DNA from: Bacteroides sp.
GTDB lineage: Bacteria > Bacteroidota > Bacteroidia > Bacteroidales > Muribaculaceae
Length of the DNA: 58,544 bases
Direction: 5' to 3'
Assembly (NCBI GenBank): GCA_014801945.1
Contig: JAAVDF010000017.1
Location: forward strand, 140,622-199,165
Below, piece after piece: positions 10,301-17,825 of this stretch (position 1 is the first letter of the stretch; each line of letters begins with the position of its first letter). Under the pieces are notes generated by a model. The model searched no databases, was not told the origin of the DNA, and saw nothing but the letters and a program-made list of their open reading frames with translations. The position numbers and the translations under genes are program-made.

Positions 10301-10610
10301 CGATGAGGCTCATACCGACGTGCCCCGTCTGCTCTTCACCAACGATACCGACAACTATAACTCATACCGCAACTCGCTCTACCGCTATTCGGACCTCTTC
10401 ATCTATGATGCCTCGAATATCCGTATCCGCGATCTCGGTGTGGCTTATATCCTGCCTGCAAACCTCTCGCGCAGTGCCTACCTGCGTCTGGTCAAGTTCA
10501 GATTCTCGCTTGAGAATGTGGCCACTATCGCTATGGATCACAAGGCTCACTATCTCCTCGGAGGCAAGCAGAACCCCAACATTGTCTTTGGTCTAAATCT
10601 CGGCTTCTAA
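7359..10610 (+). CDS. SusC-family TonB-linked outer-membrane transporter
   Basis: 1083 residues. After a signal peptide (hydrophobic stretch about 13-33) comes a carboxypeptidase-regulatory-like beta-sandwich (about 40-113, GIVIDIEGEPLPGVTVTQEG), then DEVMITGYST, the plug domain with VLKDAAAASIYGARAANGV (about 220-238) and a 22-strand barrel ending in an aromatic residue (FGLNLGF). It imports oligosaccharides or other large nutrients across the outer membrane, powered by TonB, with the SusD lipoprotein 30 bp downstream as lid. No hydrolase, hybrid two-component regulator or sigma/anti-sigma pair is nearby, so the substrate cannot be inferred. No consensus promoter is visible just upstream. 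Confidence 0.95.
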   Translation: MGNHSLEKRGGMHILLCAVLLLLATFHPVRMQAAAETVVAKGIVIDIEGEPLPGVTVTQEGTANAVATDVDGKYSISVPKGSNVVFSYIGKDPVTITVNESKDYNVTLYDNETMLDEVMITGYSTISKAQSTGAFQKISGETLQLRRMDNLSDILEGNIAGFVDGKIRGVTTMNAIANPLVVIDGFPVENSSLNRVGQTSEGMPDLNPEDIESVTVLKDAAAASIYGARAANGVIVITTKKAMQGRPEVSFSATWTTQKYSQYVDNRTNSADVVAIERQWASQYPDLVAGGESAAKVADDLRLGAIPSQGVSTLLDMYTGAISMADGDAKLNALAAMGYNYYNQVADYGKRNPFHQQYNVRVAQSSDRNSFNASATYWKHNFEDINHGDHSLGININDQMKIADWVTADFGAYIRYGREKIQNYNLLNPGFNFLPYDGLVAADGSYIDAPAQGEANRRETIEQYGMVPETLTPMNELKWDISKAKSLETRVFAKLRFDFTSWLNYTVQFQYETGNTDTEYLQNRYSHDVIGMLNNYVTQNQWTGGLQYNLPEGDVMYRTAQKQRGYDFRQQLNFNYRFGDLHNLLVFIGQEVRDNRITFTDNTYFGYDPELLSWKPYDQDALSYYFSALLGASSLDMNNLESMHEISNRFVSFYGNASYSLADKYNLTGSLRWDRSNLWGTSSKYQNKPIWSVGASWNINRESFFNEIDWVNNLQVRASYGIGGNIGRNTAPYMTAQYYPGSLGTTGNVIAPPNKDIRWEKTRTINFGVDFDLLRNRLWGSIDIYHKKSTDLLAVINGSPTQGFGYITLTTNNGAMNNSGFELNLSGQIIRNSELTWTSTLLYALNHNKVKKISIQPSNYDSRLTLPTSYPTIGNPYNAIYAYRWAGVSADGEPQIYDAEGNVTTENIRDVNAIVYSGSTVPVHSGSFNNVVRWKGLEFSAMVTFAFGHKIRETLTPNISMTSGRISSTNKAIMNAWTKPGDEAHTDVPRLLFTNDTDNYNSYRNSLYRYSDLFIYDASNIRIRDLGVAYILPANLSRSAYLRLVKFRFSLENVATIAMDHKAHYLLGGKQNPNIVFGLNLGF

Positions 10611-10640
10611 TCTCTCCCCATTACAAAAAAGATAAAGAAA

Positions 10641-12065
10641 ATGAAACTTATCAATAATATCCTGTCCAAGTTCTCTCTTGGCGTCGTGCTGCTGGCCGCG
10701 ACTTCATGTGACGGTTATCTCAACGAGATTCCCAAGGGTCAGAAGACACCTACCACATGGGAGGACTATAATGCGTTCATGCGCAACAACAACACCTCAT
10801 ATTTCGAGTCTGAACAGCTTCTGTTTCTCACCGGTGACTACTTCCGCTCGCCAACGGCACTCAACAGCAGTGAGCTGACCCGTGCCAACTACCTCTATCT
10901 TGAGGATGTCGATCGCACGCTCATCAACAGTTCGGACTACATGGCGTATTACAGTGCCTACGAGATGATGTTCTACTGGAATCTCATCATCGAGGAGGGT
11001 ATGAATTCGACCGAGGCCACCGATGATCAGCGTCGGATGCTCGTCGCTCAGGCCAAGGTGCTCCGTGCGATGACCTATCACTATATCGTGAACTATCATG
11101 CCGATCAGTACTGGGAGACCACCAAGGATCAGCTTTCAGTGCCTCTGGCAACATCCGCTTCCGTCGAGTCCGCCACTCCGCAGGCTACTCTTCAGGAGAT
11201 CTATGATTTTATGGTCTCGGATCTCAAGGAGGCTATCCCTTACCTGCCCAAGCATGGTGAGACCATTCTCCATCCCACCAAGGCTGCCGGCTACGGTATG
11301 CTTGCGCGCGTGCTTCTTTCGATGGGCCGTTACAGCGAGGCCCGTGAGGCTGCCGAGAGTGCGCTCGCCGAGAACAGCGCGCTCTATGACTGGGTGAAAT
11401 TCTATAATGACGAAAAGGACCGTATCGAGAACACTGCCGTATGGAACGCCGGTACTAATGTCAATCCTGAGATCGATAACCCTGAGAACTATGTCTATCA
11501 TCAGGCTTCGTCAAGCTACTGGCAGGGCCAGAGCGGTGGCGCGCTTACAGTTCCCGTCGAGCGTGCGGCCAAATTCGAGGAGGGCGACATCCGTCTCATA
11601 GGCCACTGGCGTTACTACGTCACCGGAGCAGGTGTGGAGTATTACCGCGGTATCTATGCCAATGTGCCCAACTACGGTGGTATCCGCTCGGCCGAGATGT
11701 ATTACATCAAGGCTGAATGTCAGGCTCGCGCAGGTGAGTGGGAGGATGCTCTTGAGACTGTCAATACAGTCCGTCGCACCCGTTTCCTCCCTGAATATTA
11801 TAAGGATCTGACAGCTGCTGACCAGACCGAGGCTATCAATAAGATCATCGATGACAAGGCCAACGAGTTCATCCAGACTCAGGTAATCTTCTGTGACTAC
11901 CGCCGTCTGAACAAGGAGGGTCTCTATCCCCGCACACTCACCAAGACCATCGATGATGTGACTTACACTCTCAAGCCCAATTCTCACCTCTGGATTATGC
12001 CTTATCCCATTCAGGTTCTCAATAATCCCGGCAATAACCCGATAGTTCAGACTGTGGATATGTAA
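10641..12065 (+). CDS. SusD-family nutrient-binding lipoprotein
   Basis: 474 residues. The lipobox LAATSC places the lipidated Cys near residue 23, followed by DGYLNEIPKGQKTPTTWEDYNAFM, typical of SusD starts. TPR-like helices follow, including the RAMTYHYIVNYHADQYW segment (about 141-157) and, toward the C-terminus, EMYYIKAECQARAGEWEDAL and ETVNTVRRTRF, matching the RagB/SusD C-terminal domain. It sits on the cell surface and captures the ligand for the SusC partner. It is at the short end of the family. Ends at a strong terminator. Confidence 0.94.
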   Translation: MKLINNILSKFSLGVVLLAATSCDGYLNEIPKGQKTPTTWEDYNAFMRNNNTSYFESEQLLFLTGDYFRSPTALNSSELTRANYLYLEDVDRTLINSSDYMAYYSAYEMMFYWNLIIEEGMNSTEATDDQRRMLVAQAKVLRAMTYHYIVNYHADQYWETTKDQLSVPLATSASVESATPQATLQEIYDFMVSDLKEAIPYLPKHGETILHPTKAAGYGMLARVLLSMGRYSEAREAAESALAENSALYDWVKFYNDEKDRIENTAVWNAGTNVNPEIDNPENYVYHQASSSYWQGQSGGALTVPVERAAKFEEGDIRLIGHWRYYVTGAGVEYYRGIYANVPNYGGIRSAEMYYIKAECQARAGEWEDALETVNTVRRTRFLPEYYKDLTAADQTEAINKIIDDKANEFIQTQVIFCDYRRLNKEGLYPRTLTKTIDDVTYTLKPNSHLWIMPYPIQVLNNPGNNPIVQTVDM

Positions 12066-12108
12066 TCGGAAGATAATCAGTCCTGACAGCAGTCGAAACT
12101 GAATAGCA

Positions 12109-12154
12109 AACCCCGCCCGGCGCGATCGTGTGCCGGGCGGGGTTCGTTGTTTTA
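12109..12154 (+). terminator. Strong intrinsic terminator after susD, probably bidirectional
   Basis: Perfect 13-bp GC-rich stem (AACCCCGCCCGGC, 12109-12121, with 12132-12144) followed by a T-rich run. It lies between the convergent SusD and formate/nitrite channel genes and can serve both. Confidence 0.88.
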
Positions 12155-12237
12155 CTTATACTTTTGACCCTTCAGTGAGGGAAGGGATATAGGCTTGTCA
12201 GGGATTGTCCGCGTGGCCGTTACGGGATATACCTTTC

Positions 12238-13032
12238 TTATTTCCTGATTTCGTGGAGATAGGCGTTGACCGCACCGACGAGGAGCGCGCCTCCGACGAT
12301 GTTGCCGAGAGTGGCGGGGATCAGGTTGACCCAGATGGCTTCGGCCGCGCTTATCTCCGCGCCTTCCATCATGCCGAGGGGTATGAAGAACATGTTTGCG
12401 ATGGAGTGCTCATAACCGAGGACCACGAAGGCCATCACCGGAAGCCAGCAGCCGAGGGCTTTCTCAAAGAATGTCTTGCCCGAAAGGGCGAGCCATACCG
12501 CGAGGCAGACACACCAGTTGGCACCTATGCCCTTGATGAATACCGTCAGCCACGACATCGATACCTTGGCCTTGGCCACGGCGATTATGGCCGAATGGTA
12601 GGGCTCGCCGGCTGTCAGGCCACAGGCATATACCATTATGTATGTAAAGGCGATCGCACCGATGAAGTTGCCGACATAGACAAGCACCCAGTTGCGCAGG
12701 ACTGTGGCGAAGTTGTGGCTTCCCTTCATGTAGGATGGGATGAGGAGGGCGTTGTTGCCGGTGAAAAGTTCCGCGCCGAGTGTCACCACGAGTATGAGTC
12801 CGATGGGAAACATGCAGCCGCTCAGCAGTTTCTGCAGCGAGGGATTGGCGGCGTTGAGCCCCGGAAAACCGAAGCCGACCATAAGCGAGAGGATGCCTCC
12901 GAGAGCTATGAACGCACCTGCGAGACAGGATGACAGCATGAGGCGTGGAAGACTGTTGACGGTCAGGGTGGCTTTCGCCGCGCCGACTGAGGCGGCTGTT
13001 TCGGTTATTTCACGCGGGACTCTTATCTGCAT
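12238..13032 (-). CDS. Formate/nitrite channel family protein (FocA/NirC-like)
   Basis: 264 residues with six membrane segments. Family signatures are present: FTGNNALLIPSYMKG (about 107-121) after the third helix, and IKGIGANWCVCLAVWLA (about 164-180), whose GxxxNWxVCLAxW pattern is the FNT hallmark. FNT proteins form pentameric channels for formate, nitrite, hydrosulfide or other short monovalent anions in the inner membrane. In a fermenting anaerobe formate export is a reasonable guess. Last gene of a three-gene minus-strand unit after the small membrane protein (50 bp gap). Confidence 0.9.
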   Translation of the reverse strand: MQIRVPREITETAASVGAAKATLTVNSLPRLMLSSCLAGAFIALGGILSLMVGFGFPGLNAANPSLQKLLSGCMFPIGLILVVTLGAELFTGNNALLIPSYMKGSHNFATVLRNWVLVYVGNFIGAIAFTYIMVYACGLTAGEPYHSAIIAVAKAKVSMSWLTVFIKGIGANWCVCLAVWLALSGKTFFEKALGCWLPVMAFVVLGYEHSIANMFFIPLGMMEGAEISAAEAIWVNLIPATLGNIVGGALLVGAVNAYLHEIRK

Positions 13033-13081
13033 TGTGATGGATGATGGTTTGGATATGGATGATTACTGATTTTGATTGTTT

Positions 13082-13282
13082 TCAGTTCGATCTGTTTTCC
13101 TTCATCCGTTCACGCTTTTTGAGGAAGAAATGGAGTATGACTATCAGGACGAGCGTCACACCGATGACTCCGAAATAGTAAAGGTAATGGCCTTGCTGAA
13201 ATTCGGGATAGCCGATGTAGCTCATCACACACAGATAGATCAGCAGGACAGCGGGGATGAAGGTTGAACGTCGTATCTTCAT
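13082..13282 (-). CDS. Small two-TM membrane protein, unknown function
   Basis: 66 residues with hydrophobic segments at about 8-23 and 34-52, then a strongly basic tail (KKRERMKENRSN). I do not recognise a family by name. The position between the exonuclease (60 bp upstream) and the FNT channel (50 bp downstream), in the same direction, suggests cotranscription and that the frame is real. The topology would place both termini in the cytoplasm by the positive-inside rule. Confidence 0.7.
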   Translation of the reverse strand: MKIRRSTFIPAVLLIYLCVMSYIGYPEFQQGHYLYYFGVIGVTLVLIVILHFFLKKRERMKENRSN

Positions 13283-13342
13283 GGTATTCTCAGGACAGTA
13301 AGGTGAAATGTATGCGTAAGGGGGTGGGGGAGGATCAGCCGC

Positions 13343-13984
13343 TCATTCAGCCGTATCGGGGGTGTCGGGATGGGCGTAGCTGCATGTGGCCGGATCGAAC
13401 TCACCGGCCATGAGGTAATTGTAGATGCGCAGGCAGGCCCAAGCGTCGATCGAGGCATAGACCTGCTGCCCCGTGCTCAGTTGCTGGGCCTCCCAGTTGC
13501 TCAGACGCTGACTTTTGGAGATGCGGCCGTTGAAGATTATGCCGTAGATTTTCTGCAGGCTCGAATCAGAGATGTTGAAATCCTTCACCACTGCCTGCAG
13601 GTCGATGAAATTGGCCGGTTCGAAAGGTGCGATACGGTGGAGCACATGGAAATCATCGCGGAGCGACAGCCCGACCTTCTCGATCTTGTCCGACTCCATG
13701 AAGTCGCGCAGTTCCTGAAAGAAACCGAGTTTGTTGAGGCGGAACAGGAATGAGCGTTCGAGGGTTGAAATCTGTATGAGCGAGACGGTGTTGGTCTGGC
13801 CCTTGCGGAAATTCGGCTTTGTTTCGGTGTCGAAACCGACCCGATCACATGTATTGATAAAACGCAGGGCTTCCAAAGCATCCGGGAGTGTCTCAATCAC
13901 CGTTATAGAGCCGGGAAATTCGACCGTCGGAAGCCCCGACAGTTGTTCCTTGGTGATTGATATGGTGAATGAGTTGAAGTCCAT
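13343..13984 (-). CDS. 3'-5' exonuclease domain protein (DEDD, RNase D-like)
   Basis: 213 residues from the ATG at 13984. Exo I is seen as VGFDTETKP (Asp and Glu metal ligands), exo II as GLSLRDDFHVL, and exo III as YASIDAWACLRIY (Tyr and Asp). This is the DEDDy arrangement of RNase D and WRN exonuclease domains, without an HRDC domain, so a stand-alone 3'-5' exonuclease on RNA or DNA. A longer frame reaches a TTG at 14077, but that codon lies inside the -7 promoter element, so the ATG is preferred. First gene of a unit with a small membrane protein and an FNT channel. Confidence 0.87.
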   Translation of the reverse strand: MDFNSFTISITKEQLSGLPTVEFPGSITVIETLPDALEALRFINTCDRVGFDTETKPNFRKGQTNTVSLIQISTLERSFLFRLNKLGFFQELRDFMESDKIEKVGLSLRDDFHVLHRIAPFEPANFIDLQAVVKDFNISDSSLQKIYGIIFNGRISKSQRLSNWEAQQLSTGQQVYASIDAWACLRIYNYLMAGEFDPATCSYAHPDTPDTAE

Positions 13985-14074
13985 TTGTTTATATGTCTCT
14001 GTGGGTGTTAGGCTTCCCGTGACAGTGACCGCAAAACCTATCACCGATGAGGAAGCGAATCTTTTTTGATGGCG

Positions 14075-14108
14075 CAAAGTTAACCATTATTGTTGAAAAT
14101 CCCTCAAA
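14075..14108 (-). promoter_or_regulatory. Promoter of the exonuclease / FNT unit
   Basis: Minus strand: TTTG at 14108-14105 (inside a TTTTTTG run), 22 bp, then TAACTTTG at 14082-14075. Leader of about 85 nt before the ATG at 13984. Confidence 0.72.
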
Positions 14109-14135
14109 AAAGCCTCCAAATAGTGTTAAGCCACC

Positions 14136-14657
14136 TCATCTGATGACGACTGGCCATTCACCCTTTTTCGCGTATTGGATTATCCTGTCATCCCACGGAA
14201 TTCTTTTTCCACGGCGATACATGAAATGTCTGTCAATCCCATAATCATTCCCAAGATATTTGAATGATTTTGGATCAGCACCTTCTATTAGATATTCTTT
14301 AAAGTAGTCGATATCAGAACAGCCTTCGCTATCCGGTTTTGACCAGTCTTCGCAAACAATGCTTATTGGATAATATACATGATTCTTATCCTTGACATAA
14401 TCGCAGTCTTTGAGAACTTTAAGTGATTTTGCATCAATTTTCAGTGGGTCAGTATATTTTACGCAACAGTGTATCTCATCCACGCTACTGCCATATATTG
14501 AGTCGCCGACCCGTATATACCATCCTTCACGTTCCCCATTTTTCAACTGATACCATTGATCAATATCATTCACCTCGTCGTATCCTTCGTGTGTATATGA
14601 CATCCAAGTGACCACCCCTAACAGGAGCACAATCATTAATATGTCTATTCGCTTCAT
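14136..14657 (-). CDS. Membrane-anchored protein with a DKNYY-type motif
   Basis: 173 residues. An N-terminal hydrophobic segment (about 5-20) anchors or exports it. The middle holds DCDYVKDKNHVYYPI (about 84-98), which resembles the repeat of the DKNYY family (secreted proteins of unknown function with KDxxxVYY units). The C-terminal part has a second, degenerate-looking unit around GADPKSFKYLGNDYGIDRHFMYRRGKRI. AT-rich compared with genes on either side. First member, by position, of a five-gene accessory cluster on the minus strand. Function unknown. Confidence 0.72.
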   Translation of the reverse strand: MKRIDILMIVLLLGVVTWMSYTHEGYDEVNDIDQWYQLKNGEREGWYIRVGDSIYGSSVDEIHCCVKYTDPLKIDAKSLKVLKDCDYVKDKNHVYYPISIVCEDWSKPDSEGCSDIDYFKEYLIEGADPKSFKYLGNDYGIDRHFMYRRGKRIPWDDRIIQYAKKGEWPVVIR

Positions 14658-14720
14658 TGTATTTAGTAGTATTTAGTAGAAATTTGTTTATATCTTCCCT
14701 ACCCCTGCCGTTTTGCACGT

Positions 14721-14785
14721 TTCATCATCCGAAAATCGCCTTCCACACCCTGCGGAACCAATCGACGATCCGCTGCCAAAGGGAT
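14721..14785. repeat. Copy 1 of a 65-bp direct repeat encoding the amphipathic tail
   Basis: Matches 16270-16334 at 62 of 65 positions. It covers the last 20 or so codons, two tandem stop codons and nothing further downstream. The rest of the two genes is much more diverged. Confidence 0.9.
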
Positions 14786-15477
14786 TTATGGGATTGCTGA
14801 GGATTAATTGTAGGGGACACTTTCTCAATGTCCTTCTTTCCGGTAATAGTTGTAAAAAGACTATCCTTCTCCGTCTGGTGGTTTAAAGAGTCAGTTTTAG
14901 CATATAGTTTATTCAACCGTATGACTTCTCGGAGCGAATCGAGCTGATTATTAGTTAACTCTCCGATCTCACCTAAAACGTGGAATTTTACTGTATCAAT
15001 CTTGGTCGTACCATGATTAATAATGATGCGGCTAAGGTAATGGGTGATAGTGGGGCGAATATGACGTTGTGCCTCGTTTCCAATATGCCTTATTAGATCC
15101 GTTTCCCACGATGATAATAAACGGCGTAATGCCATCTCGTTTTTATAGTAATTCTCATTTTTAGCAAATTCAAATGAAGTAATGAAGACTGTATCTGGCA
15201 ACACTGTATATTCGATGAGTTCACCACTATGCCACATATTTAATGATCGCCGACCTTCATCATTTCTAATATTATCTATATAAATGGTGTCAATTTCTCT
15301 GATTTTAAAATTCATGATGAGGTTATCAGTAAGAATCTTGTCACTAAAAATCCATTCATCATTATGATCAGGAAAAGACTTTGAATGAAGTGAGAGTAAC
15401 CACGTACCATCATTGCCCATTTTATAAAGTGGAGCGGAAACCAAAAGCAATATAAAAATCAATACTTTCATCGGCAT
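14725..15477 (-). CDS. Secreted protein of unknown function with amphipathic C-terminal tail (paralog A)
   Basis: 250 residues. Signal peptide at about 1-19 (start at 15477 or two codons later at 15471). The body has no family I recognise. It is a paralog of the gene at 16274-16969: shared blocks are SRIIINHGTTKIDT versus TRIIIDNGNIKIDT and QLDSLREVIRL versus QLDSIREVVHL, in the same order. The last 19 residues, SLWQRIVDWFRRVWKAIFG, are nearly identical between the two and form a Trp/Arg-rich amphipathic helix. This could be a membrane-binding tail or a sorting signal; neither is proven. AT-rich. Confidence 0.8.
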   Translation of the reverse strand: MPMKVLIFILLLVSAPLYKMGNDGTWLLSLHSKSFPDHNDEWIFSDKILTDNLIMNFKIREIDTIYIDNIRNDEGRRSLNMWHSGELIEYTVLPDTVFITSFEFAKNENYYKNEMALRRLLSSWETDLIRHIGNEAQRHIRPTITHYLSRIIINHGTTKIDTVKFHVLGEIGELTNNQLDSLREVIRLNKLYAKTDSLNHQTEKDSLFTTITGKKDIEKVSPTINPQQSHKSLWQRIVDWFRRVWKAIFG

Positions 15478-15598
15478 AGGGACTTTATATAATTATAGAT
15501 GTTGTTATGCTACCGGTATTCAAACTTAGAACTATTTTTAGTGTGAGTGGAATAAGAATAAGTCCCAAAAAAGCATTCCGGAGAATATTATGGTTATG

Positions 15599-16234
15599 CT
15601 ATACCTCTTTTTTCTTTCTCTTGAACTTTCTCTTAAACTCCTCGCCGTTCTGAAATCGATAATACAGCAGACCGTATTTCTTTGAGATGACGAATTTATC
15701 AATCTTGTCCGTAACTTTATCTATCTGGTAAGGTGAGTAATATGCATTGGTGGAATCAGCAATAATACAATCATTATAAATCACAGAGTCCATTTCGAAA
15801 TTGTGGGTTTGTAGGGGGATATAATTGAATTGTTTTATCTCATCGGATGTGAAATGGTTTAAAGAGAAAGCTACCCACAGATTATTTTCATTTACAAATT
15901 TGGTGATACTCAAACGGCCTTGAAAAACTGTATCTGATTGAGATATGTCAAATTTATAACTTGCATTTGCCTCATAGGTATATGAGCCGTTCGAACTAAT
16001 ATAGAATCGATTTGTAGAATTCGCAATCCACACTTTTTGATAAGATAACTTTGCGACCTTACCAGACTCGGAAATAAACATAGGTGATGGAAACCGGTTG
16101 TAGCACTGAATCCATTCTAAATCATCCTTTGACAGATGGGTCATGCGGAAATACACGCAGTTGGACAGCACGAGGCATATCAGGAATATAAATCCAAATG
16201 TACGCCATATAACAGTTCTTTTATACGAAATCAT
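15599..16234 (-). CDS. Putative lipoprotein or membrane-anchored protein, unknown
   Basis: 211 residues from the ATG at 16234. Hydrophobic segment at about 12-26 ends in LVLSNC, which could be a lipobox (Cys near 26), followed by a polar body rich in Asn, Ser, Tyr and Phe. The C-terminus is strongly basic (EFKRKFKRKKKEV). No family recognised. It lies between the two paralogs with the shared tail, same strand, with gaps of 39 bp and 121 bp, so it may be part of the same unit. Confidence 0.72.
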   Translation of the reverse strand: MISYKRTVIWRTFGFIFLICLVLSNCVYFRMTHLSKDDLEWIQCYNRFPSPMFISESGKVAKLSYQKVWIANSTNRFYISSNGSYTYEANASYKFDISQSDTVFQGRLSITKFVNENNLWVAFSLNHFTSDEIKQFNYIPLQTHNFEMDSVIYNDCIIADSTNAYYSPYQIDKVTDKIDKFVISKKYGLLYYRFQNGEEFKRKFKRKKKEV

Positions 16235-16269
16235 GATATTAAGTGTCTAATATTTTCAATTACATCATC

Positions 16270-16334
16270 TTCATCATCCGAAAATCGCCTTCCAAAGCCT
16301 GCGGAACCAATCGACGATCCGGTGCCAAAGGGAT
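16270..16334. repeat. Copy 2 of the 65-bp direct repeat
   Basis: Second copy of the tail-coding repeat described at 14721-14785, at the 3' end of paralog B. Three mismatches, one of them the Val/Leu change in the tail. Confidence 0.9.
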
Positions 16335-16969
16335 GGGGTTTTATGAAATGAGGAAATATTCTCAGGATCATCACTGGTTTTATTGATTTCAAGGGGATAA
16401 GCTGTAGGTACTAATTTGGTATTTTTAATAAGGTGCACTACCTCCCTGATCGAGTCTAGTTGTTGTTGCGTACAGTTATTAAGGTTATCAGAATCGAAAT
16501 CTAAATAAGTCGTGGTGTCAATTTTAATATTTCCATTATCGATTATAATACGGGTTGAATACTCGTTATATGTCTCAGATGTTACGTTGGTAGAATGGTA
16601 TTCTTTACCCAGATGTTTTAATACATCTGTATCCCAGTTGGAGTACAACTGTCGGTAGGGTTTATTAAATCGCGGAATGATAATTACCTTATCCGGATAG
16701 ATTCGAAGATGCTCGTTACTATTCCAGATCAGAGTTGCTTCAGATTCTCCTGCCGAACGATAACTATTTATATAGATAGTATCTGCCCCTTGATTAATCG
16801 GGAAGTTCCGTATGATTTGGTTGGATAATATATCGGGACTGACTATATAGTCTCGAATTTCCGATTTAAAGAGTTCGCAATGACGTTTTAGAAAATCAGA
16901 CAGTGTTATTTCTCCAAATGATAAATTCGGAATAAGCGCGAATAGGATGATTATGATGAATTTATTCAT
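16274..16969 (-). CDS. Secreted protein of unknown function with amphipathic C-terminal tail (paralog B)
   Basis: 231 residues from the ATG at 16969 (an in-frame TTG at 16999 is less likely). Signal peptide about 1-19 (MNKFIIIILFALIPNLSFG). Same overall plan as the gene at 14725-15477: early DTIYIN block, Trp-containing middle, RIIIDNGNIKIDT, QLDSIREVVHL, a variable linker, then SLWHRIVDWFRRLWKAIFG. The body has diverged far more than the tail. Not assigned to any family. The pair probably arose by duplication within this cluster. Confidence 0.8.
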   Translation of the reverse strand: MNKFIIIILFALIPNLSFGEITLSDFLKRHCELFKSEIRDYIVSPDILSNQIIRNFPINQGADTIYINSYRSAGESEATLIWNSNEHLRIYPDKVIIIPRFNKPYRQLYSNWDTDVLKHLGKEYHSTNVTSETYNEYSTRIIIDNGNIKIDTTTYLDFDSDNLNNCTQQQLDSIREVVHLIKNTKLVPTAYPLEINKTSDDPENISSFHKTPSLWHRIVDWFRRLWKAIFG

Positions 16970-17136
16970 TTTGACATTAATGATCCTCTTGTAGGTCAAG
17001 GAGGTGATGAGGGTTCTAATAATACAATGATTTTTGTTTTACAGCATATAATTTATTATTGCTTGGCTTATAGTGATAAGTGGAAATGTCTGATACTAAA
17101 AAGTCCCTTTATATGTAAGAGACATGTGCTTCAATC

Positions 17137-17655
17137 TCACCTGATAATGATATGGTCATCTTTATATAGAAAGAAGTCGGGTATCGTATCGAAATACTTT
17201 TGAAACTCCTTTTCAGATATTATGACTAAGCGATTCTTGTAGTCGTCGCGTGCTTCATCATCGGTTATGATTAACCGGAAGGATTCACCGGGTGATAGGA
17301 GTTTAATGAAATTATAGCCTAACTTTATTTCATAGTCACCAAATTCAATATTGGGTTCTGTGATGAGATGACCAAAAGCAAAATCATATCCTTCGGGGAT
17401 TGACCAGAAATAGCATCTGATTAAAAGTTCTGGCGCAATCTGCCCGATAGGAGTAGGATTGACCCAAAAATAGTATTTATTCTTAGTTTGGTTATCAATC
17501 TGTATCATCTGTCTTTTTCTAACCTCATCGTTGTAAATATGCGATGCTGAGATGAATGATGGAATGTCGTTTGATGGCCTGCAGATAGTCGTTCCATAGA
17601 TTTTGCCTACGGAACAGCATAAAAAAATCACTATTACTTGCGTTGCCCTTTTCAT
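17137..17655 (-). CDS. Secreted protein of unknown function
   Basis: 172 residues from the ATG at 17655; a TTG three codons upstream (17664) is the only longer start. Signal peptide at about 1-22 (MKRATQVIVIFLCCSVGKIYG). The body contains QIDNQTKNKYYFWVNPTPIG and LLSPGESFRLIITDDEARDD. No family recognised. AT-rich like the other four genes of this cluster. It starts just after the hairpin that ends the biotin operon. Confidence 0.72.
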   Translation of the reverse strand: MKRATQVIVIFLCCSVGKIYGTTICRPSNDIPSFISASHIYNDEVRKRQMIQIDNQTKNKYYFWVNPTPIGQIAPELLIRCYFWSIPEGYDFAFGHLITEPNIEFGDYEIKLGYNFIKLLSPGESFRLIITDDEARDDYKNRLVIISEKEFQKYFDTIPDFFLYKDDHIIIR

Positions 17656-17690
17656 GGGGCGCAAGATAGTGATTTATAGGCAAAAAAGCA

Positions 17691-17721
17691 AATAAATTCA
17701 GGCGTTATGCCTGAATTTATT
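17691..17721 (-). terminator. Intrinsic terminator of the biotin operon
   Basis: Perfect 13-bp stem (AATAAATTCAGGC with its complement) and a 5-nt loop. On the minus strand it is followed by TTTGCTTTTTTG. About 105 bp beyond the bioD stop codon and 36 bp before the next minus-strand gene. Confidence 0.75.
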
Positions 17722-17753
17722 ATACGGTGAATACTTCAAACAAGAAGTGTAAT

Positions 17754-17797
17754 GTTTTTCGATTCCCACAGGATAGTTTTTCGATTCCCACAGGATA
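17754..17797. repeat. Exact tandem duplication of 22 bp
   Basis: GTTTTTCGATTCCCACAGGATA-type unit (22 bp) at 17754-17775 and again at 17776-17797 with no mismatch, between bioD and its terminator. Confidence 0.92.
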
Positions 17798-17825
17798 TCT
17801 GACGGCTCTTTTCCCACCCTGCGGA

